A stretch of 64,000 nt of DNA from Amyloporia xantha (Eukaryota > Basidiomycota > Agaricomycetes > Polyporales > Adustoporiaceae). The DNA is taken from positions 1 to 64,000 of the forward strand of contig JAYKKR010000031.1 of the NCBI GenBank assembly GCA_036971615.1, read 5' to 3'. The notes under the pieces are model-generated. The model did no database searches. It was not told the origin of the DNA and saw nothing but the letters and a program-made list of their open reading frames with translations. Both the position numbers and the translations under genes were made by a program. Position 1 is the stretch's first letter; each line of letters opens with the position of its first letter. This document shows, in pieces, positions 47,114-57,417 of this stretch.

Positions 47114-48466
47114 ATGTGCGCCTACTATGTCATCCTTGGTGGTGCTAATCCTGGTGTCTATTCAGCGAGGTAAGTAGAAAACAACAAGATTTCTGAACAC
47201 CGCACCGACAACACGCAGGCCACCACAAACGGCGATGGGTATCTATACCCATGCCCTTCCAATTGTCTTCAAGCTGACGGATGACAGTCAAGTAAGACGT
47301 GTCTGGGCATTGCAGAAACTGTTCAAACAAGCAGGTACCAACGATCCTCCTGGCATCATGCTTGATGAAATACTCGAAGCTGTTGACGAATCTGCGCTGG
47401 TGTCTGGTGCTCTGCCAATGCAGAACTTCCAAGTTGTCGTGTATGGACGGGAGACAGGGATTTATCTCACCTGGTGCGTGCGTGTTTTGCGGCTTGTTAT
47501 TCCTCATACTAACACATGAAGTTAGGCCCGAAGCTCAGAAGCAAGTTGACGGCTTCTCTCAAAAGAAACATAAGTCCTTTTCCCGGCTTGCTGACGCTAT
47601 CAAATGGTATATCTACAAGGGAGACGAGAGGCCTGAGTGGGAGCTATGGGAACAGGAGGATGGAACGGCACCACAGGGATTTGAAGCAGCCAACACGTCA
47701 TCTAACCAAGGTTCGTGCCCGCCATCATGCTTCTGTTTGAAAGTCTAACTCTATTTCAGCCGGTACAACTCGTCAAGTTCCAATAATGACGCCAGAGATA
47801 CCAAATATCTCGAAGTTCATGCAAGGTATTGTATCTTTTATTTCCGATGTTTTAGCTACTAATGCATAAATCCAAGATCTTAAACTTGGTGATCCGACTA
47901 GTCCAAGCAAACCATCACCTGTTGCTGCTAGTACTCCGCCGCATCAGTCAGGGTCAGCTCCTCCAGTGCGTCCGCGTGGTCCTCCTCCCACACCATCGCC
48001 CAACTTTCACATCAATCGGAGTCACTCATATCATGTCCCGTCACCTACTCCTTCTCCGGCGCCCCCTCATGCAAATATGATGGGTGAAAGTAGCCGCAAG
48101 GGAAAGGCCAGATCAACGTCTTCGCAGCCGCAGAACATGCCGGTGCCTGAGCCACCGTTGGACGACACCACGCTGCTCCCTGTCAAAGAATGGGTCTTCC
48201 TTCGTGAGCGTAACCTTGCTGGAGATATCATTCAGGTACATCGCGGCCAGTCACCGAGGATAAACGCTGCACCAGTGCCTTCGTTAGGACGATTTGTTGA
48301 CTTCTACCTTCGTACTCATGGTTATAATACAGATGCGCGACTTTATGTTGCTCAAGCATTTTGGTATTATATCACAGAGGACAAATTCACGTCAGCATTG
48401 GCGGCCCTTGGAGCAACGGTATCTGAAATGACTTTCGTATGGTGGTTATATTCCCTTTCCCAGTGA
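47114..48466 (+). CDS. KDZ-borne protein with RNase H1 N-terminal-like modules
   Basis: Five exons join in phase: 47114-47169, 47219-47473, 47526-47710, 47760-47825, 47877-48466 (383 aa). The start MCAYYVILGGANPGVYSA resembles the first strand and turn of the RNase H1 N-terminal hybrid-binding domain (Pfam Cauli_VI type). A fuller match follows: QVVVYGRETGIYLTW, then EAQKQVDGFSQKKHKSFSRL and ADAIKWYI, with the family's GRxxGIYxxW and KxFxxxxxA spacing. A Pro/Ser-rich linker and a C-terminal helical part (VPSLGRFVDFYLRTHGY) complete it. RNA-DNA hybrid or duplex binding is an inference from the domain. Its place inside the transposon points to a role in transposition. Confidence 0.8.
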
Positions 48467-48760
48467 TGATACCTACAGACTACAGGACTTTGTCGTTGCT
48501 CTCGTCGTACTGTTGTCATGCTATCCTGCTACATACATAATATGTCCAGACTTTCTGTATGCCTTTATGATTTACATATGTCATATGTCTTTAGGATTAT
48601 GGAATTTTTCTGTCACGTGCTATATGTTGAAGTCAACACGTGAATAGTGAGAATATATTTTAAATTTTTGTTTCGTTGTTGCCTCTGTCAACTTCTGCTG
48701 TCATTCACTGTCAATTGTATCTCCTTAGAATTCTTCATCTCTAGACGTGGCGGTCTCTTC

Positions 48761-50543
48761 ATGTCTCGTGTGACGGTGGAGGTTGGCGGGTTACAACGAA
48801 TTCGTAAGAATCGTTCGAGCTCGGCTTCCACCCGTCTTCCATACAGACACAGAGCCAAACGTCGCATCCAGCAAACATCTGAGAAGCGGGCTGCAGCTAG
48901 GGCTAGACGTCATCTGAAGAAGAAGAACTTCGCCGATGCACTCGAAGAAGCACGTCAGACCGTGTGGCAGTTGGCGGAATCCCTCCGGGAGCGCTTTGGC
49001 TCCCACGATGTCAACTACTACTATCATCAACTCATGCAAGTCTCTCGTCTGCACGCAAAGAAGAGAGCTGTTAGTCGCTGGAATGCTTATCTTCGCAAGG
49101 AGGTTGTTCGTATTAACTCAGGTATACATCTCTGAGTCTATCTTTCCCGGAAATTATTGGCTGAAATCAATTTGGCAGAGCTGCCAGCCAATGCTCCACG
49201 GCAAAAGGCATCTCAACTTGTTGTCGAAATCGCGGCTAGTTGGAATGCGATGAGCGATGAGGAGAAGAAAGAGGCCACTGAGGGTTTAGTCGAGGAGTTG
49301 GGTGAACACCGTGAAATGCGACAGATTGCAAAGCACAATGTTGTTTTCAGTGCGTTTCACGATGCTCGCGCAACGTTAGCCAGCATCCGACGCGAGGTAT
49401 GTTTGATTTGTCTTTACTCAATATACAAACTCATTCTGCTATCAGATCGAGTTTCTCAGTGAACGCACAGGCATCGAGCTTATGCTATTCGCAGTCCGGT
49501 CTACGGTGGATCATGTTTCGCAACCTTATGTCTTCTATACCAATCCACGGCTTAATGACTACTTCGAGATGACGACGAAGACTCCTATAACGGAGTTCGC
49601 TCTGCGAATGGAGGGTTACATGATTTCAGGAGTGGAAGGTATGTCAAACATTCCGTATCAATACTTGCAGCCACTAACCAATTACACAGGTGTTGTCAAC
49701 AATTATGTTCAGGGAATTCTCGAGCTGAAGAAGAAGACAGCGGCACTTATCTTGGAGAAGCTGAGTAAGTTGCCATGTTCTGTTCACCGTCCTATGCTGT
49801 ATGCTGATAGTATCGCAGATGACGAAGCAAAGACGAAGATCACACATATGAATTATAGTAACTTTGCTGATCAAATTACAGCCAAACATCGGATCGTGGT
49901 TGAACGCTGGCCATTGGCCAAATTCTGCTCTCCTGGCGACATCGGCTCTCGCAACGAGCTTCAGGTACTCTATCATGCATGGCAGTCGGGTGCAACGTAC
50001 TTCCGCACGCTCAGTGACGATGAGTACGAGAAGTGGGACAACGCCCGATTCCAGGCTGCTATGAACCGAATGTCTGGGGAGGCTGATAGCGACCAGCAGA
50101 TTGGCGATGGAGAAAGCAACCACGACAACGACACCACTGCTGCCGCCATTGTTGAAGAGGCTGCCGTCGCTTCTGCCACCCTCTCCACCACTACAGCGTC
50201 AGCCACTCTCTCCACCACTACGGCATCAGCCACTCTCTCCATTGTGCCCTCCGAGTCTGCATCGTCGTCGTCTCATCAGAAGCACCCGTACCCGTTCCCC
50301 GATGATCCTGCTGGCAGCACATCTGACTCAACTTCACGCAAGAGAGCCCGCCAAGATGCACCTCTTACGAACTTCATCAATGTCGTCACCGCTGCGGATG
50401 GCTCGGGCTTGTCGGTGCCAAAGAAGGCTCGCAAGACGCGGTCTGACAAGGGCAAGAAGAAGGGCCCGCGCAAGCGTGCAGCTCCTCAGGCTTCTGTCGA
50501 CGAGAATGCCCGTACTACGGGCGCAGGTGGTGACGTGGATTAG
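48761..50543 (+). CDS. KDZ-borne basic protein, possible HMG-box-like
   Basis: Five exons join in phase: 48761-49121, 49179-49396, 49446-49638, 49690-49764, 49819-50543 (523 aa). The N-terminus is strongly basic (RHRAKRRIQQTSEKRAAARA), followed by helical segments. One segment (LVVEIAASWNAMSDEEKKEA) has the W-N-x-M-S-x-E-E-K pattern of HMG-box helix 2, but the match is short and unproven. The C-terminus has three repeats of the unit ATLSTTTAS-like, then Lys/Arg-rich tracts (KKARKTRSDKGKKKGPRKR) suitable for nuclear targeting and DNA binding. No catalytic motif is seen. It is likely an element-encoded DNA-binding accessory factor. Confidence 0.75.
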
Positions 50544-50809
50544 CCTTTCGCGTATGCTCTTCTATGCTAGGTCTATGCATTTTCGCAGCTTTATTGTTAC
50601 CATAGTTCCAGGCCTGTGTTGAGCAGCTTATATCCAGTAGTATACAGAATGTTTATATTGAATGCAACTATATACAAGATGACATAAGTAAGGCGTTGCC
50701 TTGTTATCATCGTGGAGGACGACACCGACGCGTCGGGAGTGATAAGCGCTGACGGCGGGCGTGTGGCGGGTGCTAGAGCGCCGGCGTCGGGGAGCAACGG
50801 GCGCAAAGT

Positions 50810-51056
50810 GCTGGCCAGACGATCTCCGAGATCGCGGCCGACGTTATCTGGCGGCAAGATAGCACCGACGGTGTTATCAGCGATGACAGAGCCCTTATCA
50901 GCGATCTCGTCTCTAAGTACTTCAATTGGTAGGAGGCGGTAGCTATCTACGGTGCTACTGGCAGTGTGCGGGGACAGGGCAAGCGGAGCTAATTAGCTTG
51001 CCACACCTCACGTGTTTGCCAAGCTAACTAGCTAGGGTTACGGTGAGGTTGAGGTG
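50810..51056 (-). repeat. KDZ right terminal inverted repeat
   Basis: Reverse complement of 42974-43220, reading as identical over 247 bases. Similarity continues imperfectly inward (50760-50809) and outward to about 51077. Confidence 0.93.
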
Positions 51057-51119
51057 GGCATGTGTGCATTCTAACGACTGGGCAAACTGGACGCGCGTCT
51101 AGGGGGTAGTGATGGATTC

Positions 51120-51690
51120 TGTCACGAGTTGACATCGAGCGTTTCTTCCTTTCTATATACGGACGATTTTCTCCTTTTACTCATCGTTATTTTCCCCTCT
51201 TATTCGAACGGCCATTCTACTGTACACATCACAAGCTCCTTGTTCATGAACTTAGACGCGTCGACCATTACAGGTCACATGTTCCCTTCCCACGGACTCC
51301 GTCCCGCCTTCCCTTTACGGACATTTACTTAAGCACGGTGCCGGCCGACCACGGGCCCCGCCGGGCTCCGATCACGACATCACTTATGACTCACAGCCTG
51401 CTTACTCAGGCTGCGCACAGACCACCCGTGCACGGACCATGTAGATAGCCTGCCCTGAACTCTTGTAGTATATAAGTAGTACGCCTCTGCCTGGGGACCT
51501 CAGTTTCGACCTCTTGTCCCTAGGTAAGCCAAAGCCTGCCTGTACATACTTACCTTTACTTACATCTATTTATCTTGTCCCTAGCCTTAGACTTGAGCCT
51601 AGCTCGTCATCGCTTCGATAAGAACCCAGTCGAACGCCCTCGGCCTTTTAGGTTTGTTCTTCCCCTGTCGCTTGACTCTAAGTCGCGACA
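51120..51690 (+). repeat. 5' LTR of chromovirus
   Basis: 571 bases, TG...CA ends. U3 holds a TATA box at 51469-51475 and the transcript probably starts at 51502, which would make R begin there. Confidence 0.97.
51469..51475 (+). promoter_or_regulatory. LTR TATA box
   Basis: TATATAA lies 33 bases upstream of 51502, the predicted transcript start deduced from primer-site complementarity. Confidence 0.7.
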
Positions 51691-51692
51691 TT

Positions 51693-51703
51693 AGGTCGAA
51701 ACT
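51693..51703 (+). other. Self-primed primer-binding site
   Basis: AGGTCGAAACT lies two bases after the 5' LTR and is the exact reverse complement of 51502-51512 in the LTR (AGTTTCGACCT), the predicted 5' end of the transcript. This is the Tf1-type self-priming arrangement rather than a tRNA primer site. Confidence 0.8.
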
Positions 51704-52064
51704 CCCCATCGCCGCCGGCGTTCACCTTTTCCAAAATCCCTTTCCATAAGTTGGGTGGTGCGCACCCTTACTATACTTCGATTACCGTTACGATACAAAG
51801 TCGGGAACTCGGTGCTCGTGACGCCATCCCCCGCACGTAGACACATCGCCACCTCACAGTGGAACGAGCTTTCAGAGACTGCACTTCAGTGGGCGTCTCT
51901 TGTTGGGTTGACCAACGCGTGGTCTAGATTCCTGCAGCGAAATAATCAAAGGCTGTACTGGGTCCCACGTGAATTGCGAACCACTCGGGGTTCTCTCGGG
52001 CGCCGTAGCTACGTAGTCAAACGGTCTTCTTTACGTACGCGCACCTCCCCTTCCTCCATCCATC
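51704..52064 (+). other. Chromovirus leader
   Basis: Untranslated leader between the primer-binding site and the Gag start. It has an open frame but no recognised motif. Confidence 0.5.
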
Positions 52065-53564
52065 GTGGCAGAAGAACTCCACTGTCACGGACTCGTTCAC
52101 GCCTTTGACACCCAGGATCAAACCGACTGCTACTTCGAGGAAAACAACTGGTTCGATTGCCCTCGACAACCGTGTCCCAATCGAACCCCGCGCTCCATCA
52201 CCGAGCCTTCCCCGAACAATCGATTTGTTCCTATCCGACGCGTCCAACATCCCGCGGGACCAAGGAGCGAGCACGCTTCACTCTCACGTCACACCACCCC
52301 CGTTCCCTCTCGACCTGCCACCCCTGGCTCATCTATTCCTCGACCTGGCGGCAGCGTTAGCCGCAGCCAAAGTCAAGAAGGAGGAGTCTCCCATCTTCCT
52401 ACTCCCCCTGTCTCGCAAGCAAATCCACCTGCGAGAACCCAAAGAGGAGTCGCGCAGTCCGAGTCTACGCAGCCGACAGTCCCTGTCGTATCTCAGCCCG
52501 CCACCTCTGCCTCGTCGTCAGCGCCGCGTGGCCGTCAGACCTCCCGTCCTACCCCGCGTCACACGACCGCTTCGCAGCAACAACCACCGCCTCCGCCCTC
52601 GCAGCAAACTACGACCTCCCCCGCGACGGTAATGGCTGTGGACAAAGGCATTGCAAAGCTTCTCCTTCCCCAACGCTACGATGGCGAGAGCGTTGTGGAA
52701 TGTAAACGGTACCTCGCCCAACTCTCGGAGTATCTCGACTACAATACGGACCTAGCTTCCGTCAAGCTACAGGTCCAGGTCGCGATCAGTCTTCTTGACG
52801 GAAAAGCCCGCGAATGGGGCACTCCTTTCCTGGCGGACTACGTCGCGGGCCGCACCCCTTTCGCCACGCGTAAAGCCTTCACCGACGCCTTCACCGCCCG
52901 CTTCGGACATATCGACGACGCAGCCGCCGCACAAGTCGAGCTCACCAAAATCTGCGCTCGTAACCTGCGTGACTCAAGAACTGCCGCACAGTTCTCCGCT
53001 CAGTTCAAGGGTCCGGCGGACCGTTCCGGCTACGGAAAGCTAGAACTCCGTGACAAGTACCTTAGCGGTATCCCCTCGCGCATCTACCGCAAAATTGAGC
53101 TCGAACCCTTCGATGACTGGGTCAGTGCCGAGAAACGAGTCCTTGCCGTCGAACAGATCCTCGACATAAGCCGCGCGCGCCGTCCGGATCTCAATATGTT
53201 CGCTCGTGGTGGGGCTCGTACGTCACAAAGTCGCCAACAGACCGCCGCTTCTTCTTCTACTATTGCGGCTGTTGGCGATGGGAAGTTCAACGGCTCCTGT
53301 TATGGTTGTGGGAAGCCGGGGTATCGTCGGAAGGACTGTCCATCCTGCAAGGACAAACCTTACACTCCGCGCCAGGGTGTGCGAGCTACGGTTGCTGCAA
53401 GCGCAGCAACGCCAAGTGCTCAGCCCGAACAGGCACAAGTTGTGCAGCAGACACCGGGAGATCTCTCGGCTATGTTAGCGTCTGTGTCTGCATTGGCCAA
53501 CGAGGTGAAGTCCATGCGGGAGGAACTGGGGCAGTATCGCGCGATGAAAGAAGAGCGTTTTTGA
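52065..53564 (+). CDS. gag: Chromovirus Gag polyprotein
   Basis: 499 aa structural protein that forms the retrotransposon particle. It has a Pro/Ser-rich N-terminal third, then a capsid-like helical region (LLPQRYDGESVVECKRYLAQ). A single CCHC-related zinc knuckle (CYGCGKPGYRRKDC, 53299-53340) has Arg/Lys where the canonical His would be, so the knuckle may read C-x2-C-x9-C; the following CxxC may contribute. The stop TGA at 53562-53564 lies directly behind a T run, where the Pol frame (-1) is open. The start at 52065 is the first ATG in frame. Confidence 0.9.
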   Translation: MAEELHCHGLVHAFDTQDQTDCYFEENNWFDCPRQPCPNRTPRSITEPSPNNRFVPIRRVQHPAGPRSEHASLSRHTTPVPSRPATPGSSIPRPGGSVSRSQSQEGGVSHLPTPPVSQANPPARTQRGVAQSESTQPTVPVVSQPATSASSSAPRGRQTSRPTPRHTTASQQQPPPPPSQQTTTSPATVMAVDKGIAKLLLPQRYDGESVVECKRYLAQLSEYLDYNTDLASVKLQVQVAISLLDGKAREWGTPFLADYVAGRTPFATRKAFTDAFTARFGHIDDAAAAQVELTKICARNLRDSRTAAQFSAQFKGPADRSGYGKLELRDKYLSGIPSRIYRKIELEPFDDWVSAEKRVLAVEQILDISRARRPDLNMFARGGARTSQSRQQTAASSSTIAAVGDGKFNGSCYGCGKPGYRRKDCPSCKDKPYTPRQGVRATVAASAATPSAQPEQAQVVQQTPGDLSAMLASVSALANEVKSMREELGQYRAMKEERF

Positions 53565-56500
53565 TCCGGTCCACGCTCGCTGCCGTGCGCGCTGGGCCCT
53601 CCTCAAATCGATTTTCTGTACTACAATCTGCAAATGTATATGAAATAGATCATGGTTCGCAGCATTTTCATATTCCAGTACGGATAATCGGCGAAAAACG
53701 GCAGAAAGACGTAATCGCCATGGTGGACAGCGGTGCCACCACGAAGTTTATTCACGAGCGGTTCGTAAAAGAGAACAACGTACGAACACGGAAGTTGGGG
53801 CGCCCCATTCCACTATATAACATCGACGGATCGCTCAACAAAAACGGAAGCATCACGGACGTAGCTGTGCTACAGATGCAGATAGGAGACCATATCGAGA
53901 AGATGGTATTTACGGTAACAGACATCGGGCCTGAAGACGTCATAGTCGGGCTCGATTGGCTTCGCGAGCATAATCCTAACATCGATTGGGAAAGTGGCTC
54001 ATTCCGACTAGATAGGTGTCCTGAAGCGTGTCAAGCCCGGCAGGTTGGCCAGACGGAACATGCAGCGTCTACGCGTGATACGGGGGACAGGCCCACGGCG
54101 CAGAGACGTTTGCGGAAAGCCAAATGGTCAACCAAGGGTAAGGTACGTAGTAAGGTATCGCCTGAGGAGGAATCAGAGTTGGATCCAACGGTCGAATGGA
54201 ACGAAGACGACCTTCTTGAAGCCTGGGAGCGTGGTGTCAACCTCCCTGGTGCTCCACAACTGTATGTCGCAGCAGGACATACCTATTCACAAGTCCTTGC
54301 TGAAGAGGAGTACAAGAAGCGAGAGGTCAAAAGCGTCGAGGAAATGGTGCCGGAAAAGTTTCACGAGTTCTTGAAGGTCTTCTCCAAAGAAGCCTCGGAA
54401 CGACTTCCAGAGCATAAGCCTTATGATCATGCTATAGAGCTGATTCCTGACGCAAAAATGTTCCATTCGAGGGTATACCCCCTGTCGCACAACGAACAAG
54501 GCGAGTTAGACAAGTTCCTTAAGGAGCAGCTAGCCAAAGGTTATATACGGGAATCGAAGTCGCCCATATCCTCTCCCTTCTTCTTCATCAAAAAGAAGGA
54601 TGGATCACTTCGACCCGTACAGGACTACCGACGGCTCAATGAGATCACGGTCAAAAATCGTTACCCACTGCCCTTGATCTCGGAACTTGTCGACAAACTC
54701 AAAGGCGCCTCGATCTTTACCAAGTTCGACATCCGATGGGGGTATAATAACGTACGGATCAAACTCGGAGACGAATGGAAGGCTGCGTTTGTAACTAATC
54801 GAGGGTTGTACGAACCATCGGTTATGTTCTTCGGTCTCACCAATTCTCCTGCGACCTTCCAAGCAATGATGAATGACATCTTCGGAGATCTCATTGCAGA
54901 AGGAAAACTCACGGTCTACCTCGACGACATTCTCATCTTCTCCACGGATAAGCTGGAGCATGAGAGAGTTACCCGTGAAGTATTACGTCGCCTTCAGAAG
55001 AATGATCTCTTCCTGAAACCGGAGAAGTGCGAGTGGGACGTTCCTAAAACAGACTACTTAGGCATGATCGTAGGGAATGGTGAAGTGGCGATGGATCCTG
55101 CAAAGATCCGCGGAGTCATGGAGTGGCCCACCCCTCGGAATGTTAAAGACATCCAGAAGTTCCGAGGGTTTGCCAACTTCTATCGTCGCTTCATCAAGGA
55201 TTTTGCAAAGATCACGCAACCCCTTGATCGCCTAACTGGGAACGTACCTTGGCAGTGGGGTGAGGAAGAGCAGTCTGCATTCGAGGAGCTGAAACGCTGC
55301 TTTAGCACCACACCTGTCTTAGCACTGTATGACCAAGACCGGGAAACGCGGCTAGAGGTGGATGCCTCTGGGTACGCAACCGGTGGCGTACTTTCGCAAA
55401 AGCAGGAAGATGGCAAGTGGCATCCGGTGGCTTACCGATCTCGGGGTATGGATTCTGCCCAACGTAATTACGAGATCTACGACAAGGAGATGTTAGCGAT
55501 AATTGAAGCTTTGGAAGACTGGCGTCACTACCTCGAGGGTTGTCCTAACACGTTCGAGATCCTTTCGGATCATAAGAACCTCGAGTATTGGCGCACGGCT
55601 CAGCATCTCACGCGACGACAAGCGAGATGGGCTCTGTATCTGTCCCGCTTCGATTTCATTATCACTCACAAGTCGGGCAAGTCGAATGGAAAGGCTGACG
55701 CCTTGTCTCGTCGCCCGGACCTCCAGGTTGGAGATGACGATGACAACGTGGATCAGATTGTCCTGAAGCCGGAACAGTTCCGCATTTCCTCCACGCAGCG
55801 TGGGCATGCAGCAGTGGTGGCAGATCGATCGCTGCTGAAGCGCATTCGAGAATGTTCGGACAAGGACCGGGAGGTGGCGGATGCCTTGGAAAAGATTCAG
55901 AATCTAGGCCCGGCCCGCCTGCAGCGCGACTTCACCGAGTGGAATGCCGAGCAAGGACTTCTGCTGTTTCGAGGGTGCGTTTACGTCCCAAAGAATGCAG
56001 AGCTTCGGCGGGATATTGTCAAAATCCACCACGACGCACCTGCAGCCGGTCACCCTGGGCGAGCCAAGACCCTCGAGTTAGTATCGCGAAACTATTGGTG
56101 GCCGGGAATGTCTAAGTTTGTCAATGAGTACGTAAGCACCTGCGACACGTGCAACCGTACCAAGACATTCCCCGCAAAACCACAAGGGCCGCTCAAACCG
56201 AATGAGATTCCAGAGCGCCCTTGGCAGGTTATTACCACCGATATGATCGTGGGTCTCCCCAAGTCCGATGGGTTCGATTCAATCCTGGTCACAGCAGATC
56301 GCTTCACCAAGATGGTCCACTTCTCGGCATGTCATGAGACTCTGACTGCCGAAGGTGCCGCGGAACTTTATATACGCGATGTCTTTTCACATCATGGGGC
56401 CCCGGCCAAGGTCATATCAGACCGAGGTCCCCAATTCGCGTCAAAGTATCTGCATGCGATCTACAAAGGGATGAATATCGAACCAGCCATGTCGACTGCC

Positions 56501-57406
56501 TTTCACCCGCAGACAGACGGGCAGACAGAGCGATGGAATCAGGAGATTGAGCAATATCTTAGGGCTTATGTTAGCCATAGACAGGACGATTGGGCGAAGC
56601 AGTTGCCTTTTGCAGAGTTTGCACTGAACAATCGAGTTCACTCTGCAACTGGTTATTCCCCTTTCTTCTTGAACCAGGCCTATAACCCCGATCTCCAAAT
56701 CCGCTTGAACCCCATGTCGAAGGTACCCGCTGCGGAAGATAGGTTGAAGTTGTTGCAGGAAATACGGGATGACACGCGCGCTGCGCTTGAGCTGTCTGCT
56801 GAGCGCATGAAGACGTACTACGATAGGCACGTACAGGAGGCACCGGTGTTCGAACCTGGTGACAAGGTGTGGCTGGATGCTCGTAATCTGAAGCTGAAAC
56901 AGCCGAGCAGAAAGCTAAGTCCCAAACGCCTTGGTCCCTTCCCTGTCACACGGAAGATCGGTGATTTAGACTATGAACTGAAGTTGCCCAAATCGGTGCC
57001 AGTTCATCCGGTCTTCCACGTCTCCTTGCTCAGCAAGCATACGCGTAGTGAGATCCCGGGTCGAGAACCGGACGAACCGCCACCTATTGAGGTCGAAGGT
57101 GAAGACGAGTACGAAGTTGAGCGAATCAAGGATTCACGAATATTCCGCCGCCAGCTTCAGTACCTCGTCAAATGGAAGGGATACGATGAGTCCCATACGT
57201 CTTGGGAACCGGCGCGTAACGTTGCAAACGCGAAAGAACTCATCGAGATCTTCCATCGTAGACACCCTAGTGCGCCTCGTCGACTCAATGCCGCTATTTT
57301 TGCTGGCTTGCAGTTTCGTCCACTTCCTGAAGCAATGACCGAAGCACGTTGCCGTTCTGGTTGGGAGATGGGGAAAGGAAGCGCGCATGAGGTCATGCGG
57401 CGTTAG
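53555..57406 (+). CDS. pol: Chromovirus Pol polyprotein (protease, RT, RNase H, integrase, chromodomain)
   Basis: Open frame in -1 relation to Gag (open from 53306, overlapping Gag's end); about 1,280 aa after the shift. In order: aspartic protease (MVDSGATTKFI), reverse transcriptase with YLDDILIFS near 54918, and RNase H (EVDASGYATGGVLSQ). The integrase has a zinc-binding HHCC segment (HHDAPAAGHPGR with CDTCNRT) and DDE-type residues (ISDRGPQFAS and HPQTDGQTERWNQEIE). The C-terminal chromodomain (YLVKWKGYDESHTSWEP) may steer integration to methylated-histone chromatin, as known for chromoviruses. The frame is unbroken, so the copy is potentially active. Confidence 0.95.
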   Translation, partial: AFLIRSTLAAVRAGPSSNRFSVLQSANVYEIDHGSQHFHIPVRIIGEKRQKDVIAMVDSGATTKFIHERFVKENNVRTRKLGRPIPLYNIDGSLNKNGSITDVAVLQMQIGDHIEKMVFTVTDIGPEDVIVGLDWLREHNPNIDWESGSFRLDRCPEACQARQVGQTEHAASTRDTGDRPTAQRRLRKAKWSTKGKVRSKVSPEEESELDPTVEWNEDDLLEAWERGVNLPGAPQLYVAAGHTYSQVLAEEEYKKREVKSVEEMVPEKFHEFLKVFSKEASERLPEHKPYDHAIELIPDAKMFHSRVYPLSHNEQGELDKFLKEQLAKGYIRESKSPISSPFFFIKKKDGSLRPVQDYRRLNEITVKNRYPLPLISELVDKLKGASIFTKFDIRWGYNNVRIKLGDEWKAAFVTNRGLYEPSVMFFGLTNSPATFQAMMNDIFGDLIAEGKLTVYLDDILIFSTDKLEHERVTREVLRRLQKNDLFLKPEKCEWDVPKTDYLGMIVGNGEVAMDPAKIRGVMEWPTPRNVKDIQKFRGFANFYRRFIKDFAKITQPLDRLTGNVPWQWGEEEQSAFEELKRCFSTTPVLALYDQDRETRLEVDASGYATGGVLSQKQEDGKWHPVAYRSRGMDSAQRNYEIYDKEMLAIIEALEDWRHYLEGCPNTFEILSDHKNLEYWRTAQHLTRRQARWALYLSRFDFIITHKSGKSNGKADALSRRPDLQVGDDDDNVDQIVLKPEQFRISSTQRGHAAVVADRSLLKRIRECSDKDREVADALEKIQNLGPARLQRDFTEWNAEQGLLLFRGCVYVPKNAELRRDIVKIHHDAPAAGHPGRAKTLELVSRNYWWPGMSKFVNEYVSTCDTCNRTKTFPAKPQGPLKPNEIPERPWQVITTDMIVGLPKSDGFDSILVTADRFTKMVHFSACHETLTAEGAAELYIRDVFSHHGAPAKVISDRGPQFASKYLHAIYKGMNIEPAMSTAFHPQTDGQTERWNQEIEQYLRAYVSHRQDDWAKQLPFAEFALNNRVHSATGYSPFFLNQAYNPDLQIRLNPMSKVPAAEDRLKLLQEIRDDTRAALELSAERMKTYYDRHVQEAPVFEPGDKVWLDARNLKLKQPSRKLSPKRLGPFPVTRKIGDLDYELKLPKSVPVHPVFHVSLLSKHTRSEIPGREPDEPPPIEVEGEDEYEVERIKDSRIFRRQLQYLVKWKGYDESHTSWEPARNVANAKELIEIFHRRHPSAPRRLNAAIFAGLQFRPLPEAMTEARCRSGWEMGKGSAHEVMRR
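53558..53562 (+). promoter_or_regulatory. Probable -1 frameshift site between Gag and Pol
   Basis: The run of five T in GCGTTTTTGATCC sits just before the Gag stop. A one-base backward slip gives continuous Pol reading (ttt ttg atc). It does not match a classical X-XXY-YYZ heptamer, so the mechanism is inferred from the frames only. Confidence 0.5.
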
Positions 57407-57417
57407 GAGGGGGGTAC

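Larger units (their letters stand above)
42904..51077 (+). mobile_element. KDZ (Kyakuja-Dileera-Zisupton) DNA transposon, apparently complete
   Basis: About 8.2 kb bounded by inverted repeats and carrying three genes in one direction: the transposase (43497-46775), an RNase H1 N-terminal-like protein (47114-48466) and a basic protein (48761-50543). Outer ends are approximate: CGTTAGAATGCAC occurs at the left and its complement GTGCATTCTAACG at the right. The left end carries an extra stem (ACATGCCTTTT / AAAAGGCATGT, about 42930-42972) missing on the right. No clear target duplication was found. Identical inner repeats and unbroken frames in all three genes suggest recent activity. Confidence 0.88.

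Noticed and set aside
42904..51077. Possible TET/JBP dioxygenase cargo, known from some KDZ elements
   Set aside because: Neither accessory gene shows the HxD...H iron-binding pattern of that family.
51129..51332. 67-codon frame present twice (again at 57427-57630)
   Set aside because: It lies inside the two LTRs and is duplicated with them; no protein features.
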